This document shows, one piece after another, positions 1 to 7,852 of a stretch of DNA of 29,426 nucleotides. The stretch is from Actinophytocola sp050699915 (GTDB taxonomy: Bacteria; Actinomycetota; Actinomycetes; Mycobacteriales; Pseudonocardiaceae). The stretch lies in the NCBI RefSeq assembly GCF_050699915.1, contig NZ_JBOHGA010000068.1, positions 1-29,426 on the forward strand, in the 5' to 3' direction. The notes below the pieces were generated by a model. That model saw only the letters and a list, made by a program, of their open reading frames with translations, was not told the DNA's origin and did not search any database. Position 1 is the stretch's first letter; the number at the start of each line of letters is the position of its first letter. The position numbers and the translations under genes were made by a program.

Positions 1-22
1 GCGACGAACGTCCCGGCGGGGC

Positions 23-1921
23 CTAACCCACGAAAATCGGGCGCCTGCTCAGCAGTTTCGGCGTGTTCAGCGGGCGCTTGGGCTGACCGGCCGTCTCGGC
101 CTCGAGTCGCTCGACGAACTCCTCGACGGTGGCCGAGAACCCTTCCCCGACACGGGGACGGATGGGCAGCTCGCCGTCACCCGCCAGCTCCTTGTCGCCC
201 ACCACGATGGTGTAGGGCACCCAGCTGCGCTCGGCCTCGCGGATCTTCTTGCCCAGCCGCAGGTCCCGGTCGTCGACCTGGACCCGGAACGGCAGCCGGT
301 CGGCCAGCTTCACCGCGCCGTCGACGTGCTCCGGGGCCACCGGCAGCAGACGGACCTGGGTGGGCGCGAGCCAGGTGGGCCAAGCGGCCTTGTTGCCCTG
401 GTTCATCTCGCGGGCCTGCTGCTCGAGCAGCGCGTAGACGTTGCGGTCCACCGAGCCGGACACCGAGGTGTGCAGCAGCAGCGGGGTCCGCTTGCTCGCG
501 TCCTCGGCGACGTAGTCGATGCCGAACCGCTCGCTGTTCTCGACGTCGATCTGGACGGTCGAGAGGCAGGCCGCCTTCGCCGCGTTGTCGATGAAGTTCA
601 GCTCGAACTTCGCCACGAAGTAGAAGAACCGGTCGTTCCAGACCTCGACCAGCGTGGGCCGGTCCAGCACCCGCATGAGGTCCGGGAGGAAGTCGGGGTT
701 CTCGTCCAGGAAGGACTGTACGAACCGGATCGCCGGGACACAGGGGAGGTTCAGGTCATCGATCCACTGTAGACACAGCTTCACCTGCTCGATGAACTCC
801 TCCTTCGCCATCTCCATGTCCTTGGCCATGGTGTGCATGTCCGGCATGGTGAAGGCGCGCAGGCGACGCAGCCCGCTGACCTCGCCGCCGCGCTCGCGGC
901 GGAACGAGTGGTGGGTGAGCTCGTAGAGCCGCACCGGCAGGTCGTGGTGCGACACGACCATGTCATTCATGATCATGTACTGGCCAAAGCACGCGGCGAA
1001 CCGCAGGAAGTACTCGTGGTCCTCGCTCTTGACGACGTACTGCCGCGCCGGGAACCGCTGGATGTACTTGGACAGCGCCGGGTGGGCGAAGTCGTACATC
1101 AGCGGCGTCTCGACCTCCATGCCGCCGAAGTTGGACACCAGCTCGGTCACCCGCTGCTCCAGCAGCCGCTTGACGAGGATGCCGTCCGGGTACCAGCGCA
1201 TGTTGCCGGTGTCGGACGCGGGCTCGTAGTCGACCAGCTCGTGCTCGCGCATGAGCTTGATGTGCGGCGGCGCGTCCTCGGCCTCCCGGCTGCCCTCACG
1301 CTCGTAGGCGTAGAGCTGCTTGAGGCCCTTGTTGCCGGAGAACTTGTACTCGTCGGCGGCGACGTAGGTCCCGTCCGCGCTGTAGATCCGCCACTCGGAG
1401 GTGATCTCCTTCTCCGCCTGGAGCGCGGCCGACTCGGCGGGCTCGGTGTCGGCCACAGTGGCGGCCTTGCCCTCCGCGCCGGCTGCGGGCGCCAGGGTGC
1501 GCGAGAGCTCCGAGAGCGGATGTCCCTTGCAGTCCAAGGAGAACGACTTGTAGTAGCCGAACGGCGCCCGCACGACGTCGAACCCCTCGTCGCGCGCCAC
1601 GAGCGCCGCCTCGATCGCCTTGAGCGCGCCGGCCGCGAACGAGGCCTTGCTCAGGTTGCTCGACAGGTGCGCGTAGGGGTACACGACGACGGCCTTCGCG
1701 CCCACGCGGACCGCGGTCTGCGACAACAGGTCGGCGGCCTGGCCAACGACGTCCTGCAGCGAGCCCTCGTCGCCGTCCTCCACGGCGGTGAAGCCGACCA
1801 GTGCGTTGGCGACCTCGCCGCGCGCGTCCGCCTCCGCGGGATCCGGGGTGAAGCCGGGCGTCCGCGCCACCTCGCCCACAGCGAACGAGAAGGTGTCGGC
1901 GTGGATGAGGAGAAGGCGCAT
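23..1921 (-). CDS. thrS: Threonyl-tRNA synthetase, archaeal type
   Basis: Charges tRNA-Thr with threonine in the cytoplasm. About 632 aa from the ATG at 1921; an upstream in-frame GTG/ATG extension would add 73 residues with no family resemblance, so I chose the start where the conserved MRLLLIHAD begins. Residues 1-145 match the archaeal D-aminoacyl-deacylase-like editing domain, including YPYAHLSS (H85) and APFGYYKSF (K125). The class II catalytic core has an archaeal-style GNMRWYPDG entry, motif 2 RERGGEVSGLRRLRAF and a SPTQVR-like stretch (APTQVRLLPV) opening the anticodon domain. Length and domain order fit archaeal ThrRS (about 620-630 aa), not the usual bacterial form with TGS and SAD domains. 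The ribosome site is weak (GAAAG). Identification is firm; whether it is the cell's only ThrRS cannot be told. Confidence 0.93.
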   Translation of the reverse strand: MRLLLIHADTFSFAVGEVARTPGFTPDPAEADARGEVANALVGFTAVEDGDEGSLQDVVGQAADLLSQTAVRVGAKAVVVYPYAHLSSNLSKASFAAGALKAIEAALVARDEGFDVVRAPFGYYKSFSLDCKGHPLSELSRTLAPAAGAEGKAATVADTEPAESAALQAEKEITSEWRIYSADGTYVAADEYKFSGNKGLKQLYAYEREGSREAEDAPPHIKLMREHELVDYEPASDTGNMRWYPDGILVKRLLEQRVTELVSNFGGMEVETPLMYDFAHPALSKYIQRFPARQYVVKSEDHEYFLRFAACFGQYMIMNDMVVSHHDLPVRLYELTHHSFRRERGGEVSGLRRLRAFTMPDMHTMAKDMEMAKEEFIEQVKLCLQWIDDLNLPCVPAIRFVQSFLDENPDFLPDLMRVLDRPTLVEVWNDRFFYFVAKFELNFIDNAAKAACLSTVQIDVENSERFGIDYVAEDASKRTPLLLHTSVSGSVDRNVYALLEQQAREMNQGNKAAWPTWLAPTQVRLLPVAPEHVDGAVKLADRLPFRVQVDDRDLRLGKKIREAERSWVPYTIVVGDKELAGDGELPIRPRVGEGFSATVEEFVERLEAETAGQPKRPLNTPKLLSRRPIFVG

Positions 1922-2011
1922 GGATGTGTTCTTTCGTCTTGGGGCGGAGGGGTCGGCGGTGGCGCCTCGGCGCTCCAGAGCCCTGCCGGGCGTCCGCTGA
2001 CCTGCAACTAG

Positions 2012-2039
2012 ATCATACGCCGGTCGTCGAACGACTAAC
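2012..2039 (-). promoter_or_regulatory. Candidate promoter of the threonyl-tRNA synthetase gene
   Basis: On the minus strand a good -10 hexamer, TATGAT (2012-2017), lies about 16 bp downstream of a weak -35-like GTTAGT (2034-2039). A perfect small inverted repeat GTCGT-CGA-ACGAC (2023-2035) sits between them. The leader to the ATG at 1921 would be about 85 nt. I did not see a convincing T-box structure. The promoter role is inferred from hexamer similarity only. Confidence 0.35.
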
Positions 2040-2138
2040 CCGACCCCCGTCCCGCCGGGGCGGTGCCAAAGATCGCGAACGCCCTGCGAGCGAGATGTGT
2101 TCGAGGCACACTGTTGGGCCTCAACCGACCGTTGACCC

Positions 2139-3362
2139 ATGGAGGTGGCGTTTCAGTTGGCTGGTGCAGCAGGAGTGCGGCTGTCCACCGTGGTCATGGC
2201 CCACCCGCGCAGACGCGCGGACGCCATGCGGATCCAGGGCGAGTACCCGGAGCTGAACATCCGGATCGTCTTCGATCCCGAACCCGGGGGCCCGCCGGCG
2301 ACCCTGCGCACCGCACGCGCGGCCTGGGCCGCCGTCGCTGACGGAGTTGTCGCTGACGCCACCCACCACCTGGTGCTCCAGGCCGACGTCCTGCTGTGCG
2401 CCGACTTCCCGCGGGTCGTGACGCAGGCCCTCGATGCGGCGCCGGACGGCGCGCTCGCGCTGTTCGCGCCCTGGTCGATGGCGACCTCGCAGGCCGTCCG
2501 GCTTGCGGCACTTGCCGGCGCCTCGTGGACACGGTTACAGGACGGTTGGACCCCGACCCAGGCACTCGCGCTGCCGGCGGAGTGGGCCCGAGAGTTCGGC
2601 GCGGTCGCGGCGAACCTGCCGGACACCGAGCCGGACAACCGCGCCATGTACTCGTTCCTCGCCGAGCGGGAGCGGAGCACCTACGTGGCGATCCCGAGCC
2701 TCGTCGAGCACGCGCCCGCGGAGAGCCTGCTGTTCAACGACCTGCTGCACGGCGTCCGCGAGGCGACCGTCTTCGCCGGGGCCGACCCGGCCCGGCAGGC
2801 GTTCACGGATCGGGTGGTCTCCCCGCCCGCGGTGTCCCACGTGTGGATGGGTGCCGGTGAGTACTACTCCTCCTACAACCCCGCCGATCCGACGCCGCGG
2901 GCCATGGTGACGCCGACCCACGAGGTGCTGACCCAGTTCGGCATGGCCAACGAGGAAATGGCGGCCGCGTTCGCCGAGGACCTGGCGCGGCATCCGGAGC
3001 TGGCCGAGGACTCCCCCGTCGGCGAGTGCCTGCACTTCGCCATGTGGCTGACGATGTTCGCCTCCGGGGTCATCGCCGGCACGGTGCTGGACGAGCCCAG
3101 CTCAGCGGCGCTGGACACGGCCTGGAAGCAGCCGTGGGCGGAGGACGCGCTGGCCACGTTCCCGGCGGCCACCCTGCGCAAGATCGCCTCCCGGGAGGCG
3201 CTGGGCCCGGCGGCACGGACGCTGGTTCCCTTCTGCCGCAGCGCGATGCACAGCGGTGTCACGGCGGTGGACCGCTGGCCCGGACTGACCGCGCTCTGGG
3301 ACCCGCACGCGCACGAGATCGTGCCCCACTGGGCCCGCGCCAAGGCGGGAGCCGACCGATGA
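2139..3362 (+). CDS. GT-A-like glycosyltransferase family protein
   Basis: 407 aa if started at ATG 2139. GTG 2175 just before RLSTVVMAHPRR is an alternative that gives a more typical N-terminus; a GGAGG at 2141-2145 also makes TTG 2157 possible. The N-terminal half has the look of small actinobacterial and phage GT-A proteins: STVVMAHPRR first strand, VFDPEPGG, then ATHHLVLQADVLLCADF, where relatives carry an Asp-Asp metal-binding pair. Here the first Asp is Ala (QAD). PSLVEHAPAESLL further on fits the acceptor-side motif. The C-terminal half (about 250-407) is helical and unrecognised. It has no signal peptide or membrane segment. Its stop overlaps the next start (ATGA), so it is translationally coupled to the GT84-like membrane protein. 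Likely role is sugar transfer or a partner of that enzyme; the substrate is unknown. Confidence 0.6.
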   Translation: MEVAFQLAGAAGVRLSTVVMAHPRRRADAMRIQGEYPELNIRIVFDPEPGGPPATLRTARAAWAAVADGVVADATHHLVLQADVLLCADFPRVVTQALDAAPDGALALFAPWSMATSQAVRLAALAGASWTRLQDGWTPTQALALPAEWAREFGAVAANLPDTEPDNRAMYSFLAERERSTYVAIPSLVEHAPAESLLFNDLLHGVREATVFAGADPARQAFTDRVVSPPAVSHVWMGAGEYYSSYNPADPTPRAMVTPTHEVLTQFGMANEEMAAAFAEDLARHPELAEDSPVGECLHFAMWLTMFASGVIAGTVLDEPSSAALDTAWKQPWAEDALATFPAATLRKIASREALGPAARTLVPFCRSAMHSGVTAVDRWPGLTALWDPHAHEIVPHWARAKAGADR

Positions 3363-5170
3363 GCACGGCGGTTCGCGAGCAGCACGTCGCGCCGGCGACG
3401 CTCGGTCGCGAGCGCGCCGTGGTCGCCGCCGGCCTCGCGGTCGGCGCGGCGCTCGAGGTGGCGCTCGCGGCGCTGTGGACCAACCTGGTCGGCCCGGGGC
3501 TCGAGTGGTCGGTACCGGTCGTCGCCCTGCTGCTGTTGCCGTCCTGCCTGCTGAACGGCTGGCGGCTGGTGGAGGCCGTCGGTTCGCGGCTGTGCGGCCC
3601 GGCCGTCGCGCTGCCGCGGCTGGACGTCGACGCGGAGCTCGGGAGCACGCACAAGACGGTCGTGGTGTACCCGCTGCTCGTGGTCGACGACAACGACATC
3701 GACCAGGTGATCGAGTGCATTCGGCGCAACCGGCGCATCGCGGCGCACCGCGACGTCGGACACCTGGTCGCCGCCGACCGCCGGGACGACTCGACCCGGT
3801 CGGTGGCGCAGGAGCAGCGCCTGCACGACGAGCTGCTGCGCCGGGTCCGGCTCCTGCAGGAGGACGAGCCCGAGCTCGGCCCCGTGGGCGCGCTGGTGCG
3901 CGAGCAGCGGCAGAACTCGGTGTCGGGCAGGTGGATGGGCTGGGAACGCAAGCGCGGCAACCTCCTCGAGCTCGCCGCCGCGGCCCGGTCGGGTGACCTG
4001 AGCGGCTACCGCGCCGACCCGGCGTCGAGCGCGATCATCGCCGGTGCGCGGTACCTGATGGTGCTGGACAACGGGACGTTGCTGCACCCGTACACGATCC
4101 GCGAGCTGGTGGGCGTGCTGGCACACGACGCCGCACACCAAGCCGGGCGCACGGCCATCGCACAGCCCGGGTACCGGCTCGTGCCGCCGGCCGACCCGAA
4201 CTGGTACCAGCGGATCGTGTTCGAGGGCTACGTGTCGCCCGGGCCCGAGCCGCAGCCGGTCCTGTTCTCCTTCATGCAGCGGATGTTGGGGCGGGACCGG
4301 TACGGCGGCCAGGCGCTCATCGCGGTCGAGCCGTTCCTGGAGTCGTTGCGGGGCAGGATCCCGGACAACGCGGTGCTCAGCCACGACAAGCTCGAGGGCA
4401 CCTACGCGAAGACCCAGCACGTCGGTGACGCCGTGATCCTGGGCAAGCCGGTCCGCTCGTTCTTCGAGCACCGCCGCCGCCAGGCGCGGTGGATCCGGGG
4501 CGACGTCCAGCTGCTGCCCTGGCTCGTCGGCCGGCACGCGCCGCCGGGCGGGCTGCGGCCCTGGGACCGGCTGGCCATGACGCTCGACATCGTGGTGTTC
4601 GCGGTCGACGTCACGGCGCCGTGCCTGATGCTGCTCGCCTGGGCGCTGCTCGACGGTCCGGCCGCCGCGGTCGCCACCCTGGCCGTGCCGCTGTTCGCGG
4701 CCGGCCGGTTCCTCCCCATCCTCACCGGCGAGTTCCTCCGCGGGCTGCCGGGCGGCGTGCGCGCGTTCGCGACCCGGCTGCGCAGGCTCCTGGTCAGCGA
4801 GGGCCTGTACCTGGTGTTCCTCGCCGACCGCGCGACCTACACCGCCACGGCGATCGCGACCTCGCTGTGGCGGGTGACCGTGACCCGCCGGAACCTGCTG
4901 GAGTGGCAGCCCCGAGCGGCGGCCGGGCGAGCCGTCGCGGCGAACCCGCGGACGCGCTGGCTGCGGGAGATGTGGCCGGGCGCGCTGCTGGCGGCGCTCG
5001 CGACCGGCTGGTTCGTCGCGGCCGGCGCACCTGGCTGGTACGTCTACGTCGTCCTCGGGGTCTGGGTGCTGGCGCCGCCCATCTGCGCCGTGCTCTCGCT
5101 CCCCGTGCACCGGACGGCCTCGCGCGGCGGCGCCGACACGAGCGGCACCGACAACGCAGCCGGCGCGTAG
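3359..5170 (+). CDS. Membrane glycosyltransferase resembling the GT84 core of cyclic beta-1,2-glucan synthase
   Basis: 603 aa from the ATG that overlaps the previous stop. Two hydrophobic segments lie near residues 20-42 and 50-65, then a cytoplasmic GT region (about 95-390), then several C-terminal membrane segments (about 405-450, 545-585). Motifs recalled from the NdvB/Cgs GT84 domain are visible: GWERKRGNLLEL (about 194-205), YLMVLDNGTLLHP in place of the usual LDADT (232-244), LSHDKLEGTYA (340-350), RRRQARWIRGDVQLLPW as the Q-x-x-RW equivalent (372-388), and VTRRNLLEW (508-516). Full synthases are about 2800 aa and also carry GH94 phosphorylase and other domains, all missing here. The DxD is altered to DNG, so activity is uncertain. 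The coupled GT upstream and the exporter 11 bp downstream suggest a dedicated glycan or glycolipid assembly role. Family call fairly sure, product unknown. Confidence 0.72.
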   Translation: MSTAVREQHVAPATLGRERAVVAAGLAVGAALEVALAALWTNLVGPGLEWSVPVVALLLLPSCLLNGWRLVEAVGSRLCGPAVALPRLDVDAELGSTHKTVVVYPLLVVDDNDIDQVIECIRRNRRIAAHRDVGHLVAADRRDDSTRSVAQEQRLHDELLRRVRLLQEDEPELGPVGALVREQRQNSVSGRWMGWERKRGNLLELAAAARSGDLSGYRADPASSAIIAGARYLMVLDNGTLLHPYTIRELVGVLAHDAAHQAGRTAIAQPGYRLVPPADPNWYQRIVFEGYVSPGPEPQPVLFSFMQRMLGRDRYGGQALIAVEPFLESLRGRIPDNAVLSHDKLEGTYAKTQHVGDAVILGKPVRSFFEHRRRQARWIRGDVQLLPWLVGRHAPPGGLRPWDRLAMTLDIVVFAVDVTAPCLMLLAWALLDGPAAAVATLAVPLFAAGRFLPILTGEFLRGLPGGVRAFATRLRRLLVSEGLYLVFLADRATYTATAIATSLWRVTVTRRNLLEWQPRAAAGRAVAANPRTRWLREMWPGALLAALATGWFVAAGAPGWYVYVVLGVWVLAPPICAVLSLPVHRTASRGGADTSGTDNAAGA

Positions 5171-5181
5171 GGTCGGCGGCC

Positions 5182-6165
5182 ATGTCGGGGATCCGAGTCG
5201 AGAACCTGGTGAAGGAGTTCCGCCGGCCAAAGCGGTTCGACGGGCCGTTCGGCGGCCTGCGGTCGATGGTGACCAGGCAGGTCACCGTCCTGACGGCGGT
5301 GGCGGGCATCGACTTCGAGATCGCGCCGGGTGAGCTCGTCGCCTACCTGGGACCCAACGGCGCGGGCAAGTCGACCACGATCAAGATGCTGACCGGCGTC
5401 CTGGTGCCGACATCGGGCACGGTCGAGGTCGGCGGGCTGGTGCCGTGGCGCAACCGGCGCCGCAACGCCAAGCAGATCGGCGTCGTGTTCGGCAACCGCT
5501 CGCAGCTGTGGTGGGACCTGCCCCTGCGGGACTCGCTGCGGCTCGTCGGGCGGCTCTACGAGATGCCGGACCCGCTGTGGCGAGCGCGGGTCGGCTACTT
5601 CACCGAGCTGCTGGCCATGGGCGAGTTCCTCGACCAGCCCGTCCGGCAGCTCTCGTTGGGGCAACGGATGCGCGGCGACCTCGCGGCCGCGATGCTGTAC
5701 GACCCGCGGATCCTGTACCTGGACGAGCCGACCGTGGGTCTGGACGTCATGGCGAAGGACCAGATCCGGACGTTCATCCGCGAGGTCAACGAGGAGCAGG
5801 GCACGACCGTCATCCTCACCACGCACGACCTCGAGGACGTGGAGCGCCTGTGCCGCCGCGCGTTGCTGATCGATCGCGGGCGCATGCTCTACGACGGCGA
5901 CCTCGACACGTTGAAGGCCAAGTACGCGCCGCACCGTGAGCTGGTGGTCCAGCTCGCCGAGCCGGCCGACGTCGTCGTGCCCGGTGCCGAGCAGGTGGCG
6001 CGCGAGGACACGACCGTGCGCCTGCGGTTCGACCCCGCGATCATGTCCGCGGCCGAGCTGATCCGGCAGGTGCTCGCGGACTTCCCGATCAAGGACCTCT
6101 CGCTGGAGGAGCCCGGGCTGGACGGGGTGGTCCGCGCCGTCTACGCGGACTCGGCGGCGTCGTGA
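5182..6165 (+). CDS. ABC exporter ATP-binding protein (COG4586 type)
   Basis: 327 aa nucleotide-binding subunit that powers the two permeases that follow. Start is ATG 5182, before MSGIRVENLVKEF. Walker A is GPNGAGKST (57-65), the Q-loop lies in GNRSQLWWDLP (Q108), the signature is LSLGQ (157-161), and Walker B is ILYLDEP (177-183) followed by TVGLD. A switch histidine is present in LTTHDLEDVERL. The N-terminal basic insert RRPKRFDGPFGG and GNRSQLWWDLP are typical of the COG4586 group, which pairs with COG4587 and COG3694 permeases. It begins 11 bp after the GT84-like gene and its stop overlaps the first permease start (GTGA). The exported substrate is not evident; the neighbouring glycosyltransferases suggest a glycan or glycolipid. 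Confidence 0.92.
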   Translation: MSGIRVENLVKEFRRPKRFDGPFGGLRSMVTRQVTVLTAVAGIDFEIAPGELVAYLGPNGAGKSTTIKMLTGVLVPTSGTVEVGGLVPWRNRRRNAKQIGVVFGNRSQLWWDLPLRDSLRLVGRLYEMPDPLWRARVGYFTELLAMGEFLDQPVRQLSLGQRMRGDLAAAMLYDPRILYLDEPTVGLDVMAKDQIRTFIREVNEEQGTTVILTTHDLEDVERLCRRALLIDRGRMLYDGDLDTLKAKYAPHRELVVQLAEPADVVVPGAEQVAREDTTVRLRFDPAIMSAAELIRQVLADFPIKDLSLEEPGLDGVVRAVYADSAAS

Positions 6166-6962
6166 CCCCACGGCTCCTCGCCTACGCGGAGCTGACGCGC
6201 ATCCAGTTCCGCACCGCCCTCGCGTACCGGGCGAACTACCTCATCGGCTTCGTGGGCGTCCTCGTGCAGATCTACCTGCTGCGCACGGTGTGGACCGCGG
6301 TGTACGACGGGCGCCCGAGCGTCGACGGCGTCACCCTGGAGACCGCGGTCGTCTACAGCACCCTCGCGGTCGTCCAGTACGCACTGTTCGTCCCGTACAA
6401 CTTCTCCCAGATACCCCAACGGGTTCGCGACGGCAAGGTCGCGATGGACCTGCTGCGGCCGGTCGGCTTCGTGAACCAGGCCATCGCCGGGCAGACCGGG
6501 GTGGTGCTGGCGCTGCTCCCCCTCGCCGCACTGAGCCTGCCGTTCGCGATGCTGCTCGGCGGCATCCGGCCGCCCGCGGGGGCCGGCGCCACGCTCGGCT
6601 ACCTCGTCAGCCTGGTCCTCGCCTACGTGGTCACGACGCAGCTGAGCGTCGTGGTGGGCTGCCTGGCGTTCTGGACCATCGAGGTCAACGGCATCTACAT
6701 GATCTACCGGACCGTGGCGCAGTTCCTGTCCGGCGCCCTGGTTCCCTTGTGGGTCATGCCCGACTGGCTCGTGACCACCGTGCACCTGTTGCCGTTCCAG
6801 GCGACCGCGTACTCGCCGACCGCGATCTACGTCGGCCAGCTCCGGGGCGGCGACATGCTCGCCGCGATCGGCGTGCAGGCGATGTGGATCGTCGCGCTCG
6901 CGGCGCTCGCCTGGTGGGTGTGGTCCCGGACGATCCACCGCGTCGTCGTGCAGGGCGGGTGA
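6162..6962 (+). CDS. ABC-2-like exporter permease, first subunit
   Basis: 266 aa integral membrane protein starting at GTG 6162, whose start overlaps the ATPase stop. About six hydrophobic stretches are visible (for example YLIGFVGVLVQIYLL, TGVVLALLPLAALSLPF, YLVSLVLAYVVTTQLSVVVG and a final IVALAALAWWVW). The YAELTRIQFRTALAYRANYL opening and the VRDGKVAMDLLRPV segment are typical of ABC2_membrane_6 / COG4587-COG3694 permeases. In these systems two different permeases form a heterodimer over the ATPase. It should sit in the cytoplasmic membrane and form half of the export channel with the product of the next gene. Confidence 0.87.
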   Translation: MTPRLLAYAELTRIQFRTALAYRANYLIGFVGVLVQIYLLRTVWTAVYDGRPSVDGVTLETAVVYSTLAVVQYALFVPYNFSQIPQRVRDGKVAMDLLRPVGFVNQAIAGQTGVVLALLPLAALSLPFAMLLGGIRPPAGAGATLGYLVSLVLAYVVTTQLSVVVGCLAFWTIEVNGIYMIYRTVAQFLSGALVPLWVMPDWLVTTVHLLPFQATAYSPTAIYVGQLRGGDMLAAIGVQAMWIVALAALAWWVWSRTIHRVVVQGG

Positions 6963-6965
6963 GCG

Positions 6966-7793
6966 ATGTCCTCGACGAAGATCCAAGAGCTCAAGCGGGC
7001 CATGCGCGTCTACCGAGTGCTGATGGGTGCGGCGTACCGGGCGGAGCTGCAGTACCGCGGCAACCTGCTGCTGATGATCCTCGGCGGCCTCACCTTCCAG
7101 ATCGTCGGCCTGGCCTTCATCGGCGCGGTGGTGTACCGGTACGGCGACATCGGCGGATGGCAGCTACCGGAGATCGCCTTCCTCTACGGGCTCCGGCTCA
7201 CCGCCCACGGCCTGTGGCTCGTGCCGTTCGGGCAGGTGGGCGCGATCGACGTCATCGTCCGGCAGGGAGAGTTCGACCGGTACCTGGTCCGGCCCGCCAA
7301 CCCGCTGGTGCAGCTGCTCACCCGACGACTCGTGTTCACCGGCTTCGGGGACCTCATCGGCGGGGTGGTCCTGCTCGGTCTCGCGGCCGCCTGGGCCGAC
7401 CTGGACTGGTCGCCGCTCGCGATCGGGTACCTGATCCTCGCCGTCATCGGGGGTGCGCTGATCGAGCTGTCGGCCCAGCTCGCCTGCGCCGCCGGAGCCT
7501 TCCGGATGCTCACCACCCACGGCCCACGTGCCGTCGTCGACCAGCTCTTCAACACCCTTGGCCACTACCCGATGCACATCTTCGGCGCCGGTGTCCGCTT
7601 CGGGCTGACCTTCGCCCTGCCCATCGCCTTCGTGTCCTACGTGCCCGCCACAGTCCTACTGGGACGGCAGGGCGAGCTGTCGATCCCCTACTGGCTCGCC
7701 ATCGCCGCTCCGCTCGTCGGCGTCGTACTCTTCGCGGGCGCCTACCGACTCTGGGCACGGCAGATCCGCCACTACACCAGCTCGGGGCACTAA
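6966..7793 (+). CDS. ABC-2-like exporter permease, second subunit
   Basis: 275 aa, ATG 6966, 3 bp after the stop of the first permease. It repeats that protein's plan: MRVYRVLMGAAYRAELQYRGNLLLMIL at the start, a central IVRQGEFDRYLVRP (compare VRDGKVAMDLLRP in the partner), then about six hydrophobic segments and a basic tail RLWARQIRHYTSSGH. This matches the second permease of the COG4586/4587/3694 trio. With the ATPase it makes a complete exporter, so no part of the transporter is missing. It ends the tightly packed block; 59 bp separate it from the dioxygenase. Confidence 0.87.
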   Translation: MSSTKIQELKRAMRVYRVLMGAAYRAELQYRGNLLLMILGGLTFQIVGLAFIGAVVYRYGDIGGWQLPEIAFLYGLRLTAHGLWLVPFGQVGAIDVIVRQGEFDRYLVRPANPLVQLLTRRLVFTGFGDLIGGVVLLGLAAAWADLDWSPLAIGYLILAVIGGALIELSAQLACAAGAFRMLTTHGPRAVVDQLFNTLGHYPMHIFGAGVRFGLTFALPIAFVSYVPATVLLGRQGELSIPYWLAIAAPLVGVVLFAGAYRLWARQIRHYTSSGH

Positions 7794-7852
7794 TCCTGTG
7801 CTAGCGTCGAGGATTCTCGATCTTCGACGCCGGCCTACGGAGGTTGCCTGAC

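Noticed and set aside
1922..2138. Possible T-box riboswitch upstream of the threonyl-tRNA synthetase
   Set aside because: No T-box consensus (such as the conserved TGG-containing antiterminator bulge) or specifier-loop structure could be identified; only a promoter-like pair was kept.
2873..5230. A 785-codon open frame on the minus strand opposite the glycosyltransferase genes
   Set aside because: Its text is Arg/Gly/Pro-rich without domains, and it is antisense to two genes with clear motifs. High GC creates such long empty frames.
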